This document shows positions 1-4,724 of a stretch of DNA of 5,714 bases, one piece after another. How positions within the stretch are numbered: the first letter of the stretch is position 1; every line of letters starts with the position of its first letter. Origin of the DNA: Patescibacteria group bacterium UBA5187 (GTDB lineage Bacteria; Patescibacteriota; Minisyncoccia; Phycocordibacterales; PALSA-1337). The notes under the pieces are model-generated. The model was not told the DNA's origin. It saw nothing but the letters and a program-made list of their open reading frames with translations, and made no database searches. A program made the position numbers and the translations under genes. The stretch covers positions 1 to 5,714 of the forward strand of contig DHWH01000018.1 in NCBI GenBank assembly GCA_002413065.1. Reading direction: 5' to 3'.

Positions 1-1242
1 GTAGTCGAACCATCGTTGGACGACCACATCTACAAACTTAGGATCAAGCTCAATGCCTGCACATGCTCGGCTTGTCTTATGGCAGGCGATGAGAGTGCTT
101 CCGCTTCCAAGAAACGGATCGACAATTAAGTCATCGACCTTTGAGCTATTGAAGAGTGCGTATGTTATGAGCTCCACAGGTTTTTGCGTTGGATGTTTGT
201 ACTCGCTTACCCGATCGCGCTTCATCGACCATATCGTCAGCTTTCCTTCTGTCTCTAGCTTGCGCTGTCGCTTTGCCCAGTTGAGGATCTTCTGGTCGCT
301 ATCATGGAAGTTTAGGATGGTGTGATTTCTTCGATCACCATAGAAGACTGCTTTCACTCCCTCCTTTGAAACGTAAAAGAACGGCTCATGCTTCCATCGG
401 TAATCTCCCCACCCCATTGATGCTGTTGGTTTATTCCATATGAGTTGGTTATGGACCGACATTCCCTGCTTCTTCAGAGCTGACTCAAACTGTGACTGCG
501 TTGAAGTTGAGTGAAAGACGTACCATCCTGCACCGCCCTTTGCGACTTCAGCTATCCGAGCGAACACAGCTTCAAGAAATGTATCGAACGCCACATCTGC
601 CATGTTGTCGTTGAGAATCTTCTGGCTTGTATTTTCGCCACGTCCTGAATAATTTACGTTGTACGGAGGATCAGTAAAAACACAATCAGCTTTTCTGCCA
701 AGCATGATTTTTTTCCACGATTCATCTTCGATTGAATCTCCACATGCAATCGTGTGCGGACCGAGCTGATACACATCACCTATTTTGCTTTTAGGCTCTA
801 CGGGAGTTTCCGGCACAACATCATCATTCTCATCGTCTTCAACAAGCAGGTCTTTGGTAAATCCGGTGATCGTTATGTCGAAGCCTGCAATCTGCAATAC
901 TTTTAAATCAGTAATTACGAGCCCCATGATCCAGTCGCTCTCGTTGAGTTTGTTGTCTGCCAATCTGTAGGCAGTCTCTTGTGCTTCAGTGAGTGGAGTT
1001 GTCTCAGGACCGCCAAATATGGTTTTTCCTATGTCATCCATAATCCATATCGGCTTCAACTCCTCTTTGTATTTTTCCCATGTCGCAAATCTTCCGTGGC
1101 CGACGACGATCACACCTTGCTGATTTACGATTACTGGCTGTCGCCATCCGACTTCTTTAACAATGGCGGCGAGCTTAGTGAGCTGTTCTACAGGATGCTC
1201 TTTGGCATTATTCTTGTATGGTTTTATGTCAGTGATTTGCAT
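1..1242 (-). CDS. ParB-domain-fused N6-adenine/N4-cytosine DNA methyltransferase (beta-class order), 3' end cut by window edge
   Basis: This frame is open from an ATG at 1242 to the left edge, giving 414 residues without a stop. Residues 1-110 form a ParB/sulfiredoxin-like domain, with VVGHGRFATWEKY at about 46-58 and LTEAQETAYRLADNKL at about 84-99. The catalytic motif IV, TDPPYNVNY, is at 190-198. Motif I, DPFLGSGSTLIA, begins at 375 and is followed by AGIELDPKFVD. Motif IV preceding motif I is the beta-class order. The enzyme would transfer a methyl group from S-adenosylmethionine to adenine N6 or cytosine N4; DPPY alone does not decide which. Related phage proteins usually end soon after this point, so probably little is missing. 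The start lies 4 bases after the upstream stop; a GGAG at 1256-1259 is 13 bases away, which is far. No nuclease partner is visible, so a stand-alone protective or epigenetic role is inferred. Confidence 0.93.
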   Translation of the reverse strand, partial: MQITDIKPYKNNAKEHPVEQLTKLAAIVKEVGWRQPVIVNQQGVIVVGHGRFATWEKYKEELKPIWIMDDIGKTIFGGPETTPLTEAQETAYRLADNKLNESDWIMGLVITDLKVLQIAGFDITITGFTKDLLVEDDENDDVVPETPVEPKSKIGDVYQLGPHTIACGDSIEDESWKKIMLGRKADCVFTDPPYNVNYSGRGENTSQKILNDNMADVAFDTFLEAVFARIAEVAKGGAGWYVFHSTSTQSQFESALKKQGMSVHNQLIWNKPTASMGWGDYRWKHEPFFYVSKEGVKAVFYGDRRNHTILNFHDSDQKILNWAKRQRKLETEGKLTIWSMKRDRVSEYKHPTQKPVELITYALFNSSKVDDLIVDPFLGSGSTLIACHKTSRACAGIELDPKFVDVVVQRWFDY

Positions 1243-1246
1243 ATAT

Positions 1247-1660
1247 TTATATTTTCTCCATCCAACTGATCATGCTTGACTCGTTGCATGCTCCGACCTT
1301 TCCGTTATCGTCGATGTACTCATACGCAGGCTTTCCAGTCTTTTGTGCGAGTATTCCAATAACAAGCCTTTCCTCGCCTTTACGATTTCTGCATATCGTG
1401 CCGAACGTATAGGTCATGCGTTGATCTACATTTCTTTTTTCCCAGTGATGGCGAAGGGCTGCGAAGAATTCTCCTTGAACAGTTTCAAGGAAAGCGATTA
1501 TTACTTCTCTGTTTTCTGTTTTGAAAATTGGCAGGAGACTATGTGCGCCAATGATCCACGCTCCGACAAAGTCAGGACGTGCTGAAAGAAACCGAGCCGA
1601 CAGACTCAACGGATTGGCTTCTTGTTTTTTGATGTTCTTTTTATCTTTAGTCATGTTCAT
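1247..1660 (-). CDS. Hypothetical protein between the two methyltransferase blocks (137 aa)
   Basis: I do not recognise this family. The protein has a Lys-rich start (MTKDKKNIKKQ), then a mixed region (LSARFLSARPDFVGAWIIGAH) and a helical stretch near 50-75 with EVIIAFLETVQGEFFAALRHHW. The C-terminal half alternates in a beta-like way (MTYTFGTICRN, ERLVIGILAQKTGKPAYEYIDDNGKVG) and ends in ISWMEKI. There is no signal peptide, membrane segment or clear catalytic motif. Its ATG overlaps the upstream stop as ATGA (1657-1660), so translation is probably coupled; a second in-frame ATG at 1654 is also possible. The gene ends 4 bases before the ParB-methyltransferase. A role as a methyltransferase accessory or anti-restriction factor is suggested by position only, not by sequence. 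Confidence 0.78.
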   Translation of the reverse strand: MNMTKDKKNIKKQEANPLSLSARFLSARPDFVGAWIIGAHSLLPIFKTENREVIIAFLETVQGEFFAALRHHWEKRNVDQRMTYTFGTICRNRKGEERLVIGILAQKTGKPAYEYIDDNGKVGACNESSMISWMEKI

Positions 1661-2079
1661 TGAATTTGTTGGTGATTAATGGAATCTGATTCGAGGATTT
1701 TTCCGCAAAAACTGCATCTCTTTATCCATCGAATGTGCTGACAATTTTTATGCCGTTGTTGCTCTGCCAAGTTGCGGATATATTCGTATGAACCCTCCTC
1801 TAACTTTTTCTTTTTCTGTTTCGTGTCTCTGTAAGTGATGTGGAGGTATCTGGTTCTCTTGGCTTTGCTATAGACCTTGGCGACCTTGGCTGGTAAAACA
1901 GTTTGGACTTTTACTTTTCTCACCCATCCCTTTGATCTAACGTGGTAGTGAATCGTGCTGTGGTATATCTGATAAAACACCGATATCCATTTAATTTTCC
2001 ACCCGTAATCCTCAAAAGATTTACGGATCTCTTTCAGCTTTTGAGGTGATAATTTGTAGCATCGATGTTTTGCTTTCAT
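1657..2079 (-). CDS. Small basic helix-turn-helix protein with C-terminal Cys cluster (140 aa)
   Basis: This is a Lys/Arg-rich protein. Residues 10-52 read like a helix-turn-helix of the invertase/sigma type: LSPQKLKEIRKSFEDYG, then WISVFYQIYHSTIHYHVRSKGW, matching the usual order of a first helix, a turn and an 'STIHYHV' recognition helix. A Cys/His group near the C-terminus (C113, H115, C122, C125, with RCSFCGK) could bind zinc. A DNA-binding or regulatory role is inferred. I chose the ATG at 2079 because it overlaps the methyltransferase stop as ATGA (2076-2079), the same junction used at the next gene. A longer GTG-start form reaching 2136 stays open and would add a Cys-rich N-terminus (CCDCKYGPGDCP), but it overlaps the methyltransferase by 61 bases and has no ribosome site. 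No specific family could be named. Confidence 0.75.
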   Translation of the reverse strand: MKAKHRCYKLSPQKLKEIRKSFEDYGWKIKWISVFYQIYHSTIHYHVRSKGWVRKVKVQTVLPAKVAKVYSKAKRTRYLHITYRDTKQKKKKLEEGSYEYIRNLAEQQRHKNCQHIRWIKRCSFCGKILESDSINHQQIQ

Positions 2080-3161
2080 AGGATTTTTTGGACAATCGCC
2101 TGGACCGTATTTACAGTCACAGCATTGCCGAGACACTTGTATCTTTGCGTGTCGCTTATACCCTCAGTCCATCCGTCGGGAAATCCTTGGAGTCGTTCGC
2201 ATTCTGTTGGTGTGAGTCTGCGGATCTTTACTTTTTTGGACCAGACTATAGGTGTCTGCCCTCCACCCATTCCTGCGGCTTGGGTTAGTGTTGGAGAGAT
2301 TCCATCCTTTCTAGGTTTCTGATGTGCTTGCAGTCCACCTACTGCATAGAGTCCTGTCTTCGCCCCGAGTCCGCCAGCTTGGCTTGCGATCGTGGTTGAG
2401 ATGCCTTTTGGATCGTAAACACGATTCCCTTGGCTTCCGCCTATGATTTGACGTGGCGATCTTTTACCAACATAAGTTCCGTTCGAGTCTGCGGTAACAC
2501 GTGTCGTGATGGTTGGTAGGACAATATCCTCGCTGTTGTTTTCGGTGAAAGGAAATACTTTCGGTCGGGCTGTGCCTCTAAGATGTCCAACAATGAACAC
2601 ACGCTCCCGATTCTGAGGGACTCCGAAATTCTTAGAGTTAAGCACCTGCCACTGAACGTCGTACCCCAGTTTAGTAAGCGTGGCGATGATGATCTTGAAA
2701 GTACTACCATTGTCATGAGATAGCAGTCCTTTGACGTTTTCCAAAAGGAATAGTCTGGGCTTTTTACTTCGGAGAATGCGTGCAATGTCAAAAAACAGCG
2801 TTCCTCGTGTATCTTTAAAGCCTTTCCTTTTTCCAGCAATCGAGAAAGCTTGGCACGGAAATCCTCCGACCAATAGATCGAAGTCGGGTAGCTTACTTGG
2901 TTTGATTTTGGTGATGTCGTCATAATTTTTATGTTCTGGGAAGTGTTTTTGATATATCTCAACGGCGTATTTGTCGATCTCCGAGTAACCAGTACAAGTG
3001 AATCCGTTAGCACTGAGGTTATTGAGTTCGCTAGGTTGTCTTTTCTTATTTCCAATTCCTTGCATCCCCTGTCTCTTGTTCTTAGTGCGCATGATTTCAT
3101 AAGCCTGTTTTAGTGCTAGCTCGAATCCGCCAATGCCGGAGAATAAGCTGAAGTACTTCAT
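2076..3161 (-). CDS. DNA (cytosine-5-)-methyltransferase, phage type (361 aa)
   Basis: This enzyme transfers a methyl group from S-adenosylmethionine to C5 of cytosine in DNA. All key motifs are present in order: motif I FSLFSGIGGFELAL (4-17), SEIDKYA (60-66), motif IV GGFPCQAFS with catalytic Cys103, motif VI ENVKGL (141-146), motif VIII QNRERVFIVG (183-192), motif IX RRLTPTECERLQGFPDGW (314-331) and motif X CLGNAVTVN (343-351). The target-recognition region at about 210-310 contains three Thr-rich repeats (LPTITT, ISTTIAS, ISPTLTQ) among Gly-rich turns, common in phage members. About 32 mostly basic residues (21-52) are inserted between motif I and the SEID strand. The site specificity cannot be read from sequence. 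The start codon overlaps the upstream stop as TAATG. No matching restriction gene lies in the window, so protection of phage DNA from host restriction is the likely role. Confidence 0.97.
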   Translation of the reverse strand: MKYFSLFSGIGGFELALKQAYEIMRTKNKRQGMQGIGNKKRQPSELNNLSANGFTCTGYSEIDKYAVEIYQKHFPEHKNYDDITKIKPSKLPDFDLLVGGFPCQAFSIAGKRKGFKDTRGTLFFDIARILRSKKPRLFLLENVKGLLSHDNGSTFKIIIATLTKLGYDVQWQVLNSKNFGVPQNRERVFIVGHLRGTARPKVFPFTENNSEDIVLPTITTRVTADSNGTYVGKRSPRQIIGGSQGNRVYDPKGISTTIASQAGGLGAKTGLYAVGGLQAHQKPRKDGISPTLTQAAGMGGGQTPIVWSKKVKIRRLTPTECERLQGFPDGWTEGISDTQRYKCLGNAVTVNTVQAIVQKIL

Positions 3162-3577
3162 TACACATTAAGAGTGATGCTCACTTCGACTCGACCTTTT
3201 GAATCTGTCGCATGATCAGACTCGAAGCTCCCATCAAGGAACTTGTCATTTTCAAAGAGAGCATCTGCTATTCCTTTGAAAATATTGTCAGGATCTGCGT
3301 GCAGACCATTCATCCAGAAAATCTTTAAATCCATACGAGCCTTTTCTGAAGCTTTAGTAGTGAATGGCTGTAGGTCAGTGAGAAGCCTTTTACCGTCGTA
3401 CATGACATATGCAGGATATTCAGCGAAGAACGATTTACGAACATAGCTTTTCCAAGCCGCATATTTTCTTGCTGCTGGAAGCCAGAGCGCTCGGCCAACA
3501 ACTCGGACACATGGAAGCGGATTGCCATGCCAGTCATCTGGGTTTCCTTTTATAACGAATGTGATTACTTTTTTCAT
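3161..3577 (-). CDS. rusA-like: RusA-like Holliday junction resolvase (138 aa)
   Basis: RusA-family enzymes are small dimeric, metal-dependent endonucleases that cut four-way DNA junctions arising during recombination or replication. The hallmark is present: HADPDNIFKGIADALFENDKF at about 93-113, where D95 and D97 match the paired catalytic acids of E. coli RusA and D111 is the likely third; D105 falls in the conserved 'DAL' helix. The N-terminus (KKVITFVIKGNP) fits the family's first strand, and KARMDLKIFWMNGLH is the strand leading into the active site. The length is slightly above E. coli RusA (about 120 residues). The start is the ATG 4 bases after the initiator stop; no Shine-Dalgarno is evident, so coupling is likely. 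Its place directly after a replication initiator is typical of temperate phage early regions. Confidence 0.93.
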   Translation of the reverse strand: MKKVITFVIKGNPDDWHGNPLPCVRVVGRALWLPAARKYAAWKSYVRKSFFAEYPAYVMYDGKRLLTDLQPFTTKASEKARMDLKIFWMNGLHADPDNIFKGIADALFENDKFLDGSFESDHATDSKGRVEVSITLNV

Positions 3578-3581
3578 GAGA

Positions 3582-4487
3582 TTATTTGTTAACTGATAAG
3601 TTGATGCAAAATTGTTTTTTCAAGGCATCAATGCGTTTGAGCATCTCTCTGCTTTCTTCGGTTGGTGCGTGGTGGAATCTTTGTGAGAGCGAATCAAGGT
3701 CTTTCCAAAAACCTGAACCGTTGGTCATTTTGTCTACAAGTCCGTTGATGACTGTGGAAGACAAAAAAGTGCTTATGCTTGGTGATAGGTTTCTGAATTG
3801 GATTGATCCAAGGAAATAGAGGATGAGTTTTTCAAAGTCGCTTTCGCTTAGAATGTTTAGATCGATCACCCTTTTGAGGTTCTTTGCATCCGCTTTTGTG
3901 ATCACGATCCTTAGCCCCCTTGTCTGGCGTGCTGTGTTATGAAAATACTCGACGAGTTTTGAATGGAGACTCCTTACTTTTTTGAATGCAGTCTCTGACT
4001 GCGATTTACTTTGTTTCTCTTTGTTTCCTATGTTTTGTGTGTTCACCTGCTGAACTGGTTTCGGTATAGTAGCTGAACTACTTTTGGTATGATTCGCATA
4101 CTGGTTCACTAGCTGAACTACTTTATCCACATCCATTTGAAGGTGAATTTGGTAGTAGTTTCCTTTCGAGGTTTCTCTCACTGCGATCACTTCAGCAAGG
4201 GCTAGATTCCTGAGACCTTTTGCCACAGATGCCCTTGCCAAGCCACAGCCGTAATCGAGAACCTTGCCGGACCGATCCTTTATTCCATCGATGAATTGAG
4301 AGAAACTGATACGATCCTCTCCTTTATGAAATCCGAATGTTCGTCGGCAGATATACAAAAGACACCGCCCTTCAGCTTCGGGCAGTCTGGGAATTACGAG
4401 GTCGAGAATCACGTTCGGGACCTGCGTGCTATTGGGAATTAGGTTTAATTTGTTTTCATCCATAAGTTTTATGAAGAGAGAAAGCAT
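3582..4487 (-). CDS. Phage replication initiator, lambda O-like, winged-helix N-terminus (301 aa)
   Basis: The N-terminal domain matches the Phage_rep_O type: NSTQVPNVILDLVIPRL at about 19-35, then CLLYICRRTFGFHKGEDRIS and FSQFIDGI at 42-69. A probable recognition helix, GLARASVAKGLRNL, follows near 82-96. A polar, Ser/Gln/Asn-rich linker at about 118-165 separates it from a helical C-terminal domain (KLVEYFHNTARQ, LKRVIDLNIL, FEKLILYFLGS, LSPSISTFLSS). In lambda O the N-terminal domain binds origin iterons and the C-terminal part recruits the helicase loader; the same roles are inferred here. DNA repeats fall in the linker coding region, as in lambda. I chose the ATG at 4487 because AGGG at 4498-4495 lies 7 bases upstream. 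An ATG at 4463 would also fit the family but has no ribosome site. No helicase loader or helicase is in view. Confidence 0.87.
   Translation of the reverse strand: MLSLFIKLMDENKLNLIPNSTQVPNVILDLVIPRLPEAEGRCLLYICRRTFGFHKGEDRISFSQFIDGIKDRSGKVLDYGCGLARASVAKGLRNLALAEVIAVRETSKGNYYQIHLQMDVDKVVQLVNQYANHTKSSSATIPKPVQQVNTQNIGNKEKQSKSQSETAFKKVRSLHSKLVEYFHNTARQTRGLRIVITKADAKNLKRVIDLNILSESDFEKLILYFLGSIQFRNLSPSISTFLSSTVINGLVDKMTNGSGFWKDLDSLSQRFHHAPTEESREMLKRIDALKKQFCINLSVNK
4047..4124. repeat. Direct repeats inside the initiator linker: candidate origin iterons
   Basis: The 15-base word TAGCTGAACTACTTT occurs exactly at 4070-4084 and 4110-4124, and a third, looser copy (11 of 15 matches) lies at 4047-4061. 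Copy-to-copy distances are 23 and 40 bases. The two exact copies are read in different codon phases (KVVQL in one, frame-shifted KSSSA in the other), so the identity exists at DNA level and is not a protein repeat. A small inverted repeat GTATG/CATAC (4087-4101) lies between them, and a T-rich stretch (4005-4042) follows on one side. Iterons in this position are the arrangement of the lambda origin; function here is inferred. Confidence 0.5.
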
Positions 4488-4514
4488 CGATAAGCCCTAT
4501 CGATGTTTTCTCTC
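4476..4514 (-). promoter_or_regulatory. Long hairpin enclosing the initiator ribosome site and start codon
   Basis: In the minus-strand RNA, CATCGATA (4505-4498) pairs perfectly with TATCGATG (4492-4485) around the 5-base loop GGGCT. After one A-C mismatch the stem continues for 8 more pairs (GAGAGAAA at 4514-4507 with TTTCTCTC at 4483-4476), giving 16 pairs in all. The final ATG of the inner stem is the start codon chosen for the initiator, and the AGGG ribosome site lies at the loop edge. Such a fold would be expected to hide the start codon. It is unlikely to be a terminator, because no U-run follows on the coding side. Confidence 0.55.
4495..4498 (-). promoter_or_regulatory. Ribosome binding site AGGG for the initiator
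   Basis: AGGG is 7 bases upstream of the ATG at 4487. It is the only well-spaced Shine-Dalgarno-like site I see before any start in the window, and it decides the 4487 start over the ATG at 4463. Three of its bases sit in the loop of the surrounding hairpin. Confidence 0.5.
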
Positions 4515-4522
4515 ATTGGTTT

Positions 4523-4653
4523 GTAAGACTGGCGAGGATTTACACCTCGCATGACAGCATTTATTTCTCGACCTGCGAGGTAGCTGTCTTACGTGTAGTC
4601 CGATGGACTTTCACGCGTGCCATAAGCGTCTACTTATTCCGCCACAGACTTAC
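4523..4653 (-). ncRNA. tRNA-Leu-like cloverleaf element, enlarged and without a clear anticodon
   Basis: The minus strand at 4644-4626 reads TGGCGGAATAAGTAGACGC, nearly the D-arm of bacterial tRNA-Leu (consensus TGGCGGAATTGGTAGACGC). At the other end, GCGAGG-TGTAAAT-CCTCGC (4550-4532) resembles a T-arm with a 7-base loop. An acceptor-like helix joins the ends: GTAAGTCTG (4653-4645) with CAGTCTTAC (4531-4523), 8 of 9 pairs. Between these arms lie two more hairpins: GCGTG/CACGT with inner AGTCC/GGACT (4616-4591) and GACAGC/GCTGTC (4588-4553) enclosing CTCG/CGAG. The total is about 131 bases, against 85-90 for tRNA-Leu. I found no normal 7-base anticodon loop, and no CCA directly follows. It could be a degenerate tRNA, a tRNA mimic or a novel RNA; a functional tRNA is unlikely. 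Confidence 0.42.
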
Positions 4654-4672
4654 TCGGGGACTACGCCCCCGA
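4654..4672 (-). ncRNA. GC-rich hairpin at the 5' side of the tRNA-like element
   Basis: TCGGGG (4672-4667) pairs with CCCCGA (4659-4654) across a 7-base loop GCGTAGT. It ends one base before the acceptor-like helix and begins two bases after the pseudoknot-like repeats, so it could stack between them as part of one folded RNA. Confidence 0.45.
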
Positions 4673-4673
4673 T

Positions 4674-4714
4674 TTCAGCCCTCGTGCCACTGCGACCAGG
4701 GCTGAATCAGTGGC
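4674..4714 (-). ncRNA. Interleaved inverted repeats: H-type pseudoknot candidate
   Basis: Stem 1 is GCCACTG (4714-4708) with CAGTGGC (4692-4686), 7 perfect pairs. Stem 2 is TTCAGCCCT (4706-4698) with AGGGCTGAA (4682-4674), 9 perfect pairs. The 5' arm of stem 2 lies inside the loop of stem 1 and its partner lies beyond it, the H-type pseudoknot order. Connecting segments are 1, 5 and 3 bases, which is tight, so the two stems may alternate instead of coexisting. The element starts about 10 bases after the ATPase stop. Confidence 0.45.
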
Positions 4715-4724
4715 TTAGTTTTTT

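Noticed and set aside
979..1269. Plus-strand open frames such as 979-1269 and 5074-5445
   Set aside because: They lie opposite well-supported minus-strand genes, have unusual composition (rich in Phe, Ser, Leu, Cys), no family motifs, and look like antisense shadows.
2441..3100. A 219-codon minus-strand frame inside the C5 methyltransferase gene
   Set aside because: It is an out-of-frame shadow of a gene with complete catalytic motifs; its own translation shows no recognisable domain.
4476..4514. Rho-independent terminator for the ATPase gene
   Set aside because: The inner stem is AT-rich and no U-run follows on the minus-strand transcript. TTTT follows the inner stem only on the plus strand, where no gene is present.
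4523..4592. A stand-alone 70-base tRNA with acceptor GTAAGAC/GTCTTAC
   Set aside because: The outer helix is perfect, but there is no proper D-arm or anticodon arm inside it, and two extra bases separate the T-arm-like stem from the acceptor.
4591..4616. Group I or group II intron remnants (GGACTACA and GTGAAAGTCC look like core motifs)
   Set aside because: The matches are very short, the element is far too small for a group I core, and no domain V with the right paired stem is present.
4523..4714. tmRNA or a two-piece tmRNA
   Set aside because: There is no tag-peptide frame, no alanine-type acceptor with a G-U pair and no standard T-loop; only the tRNA-like plus pseudoknot layout is shared.
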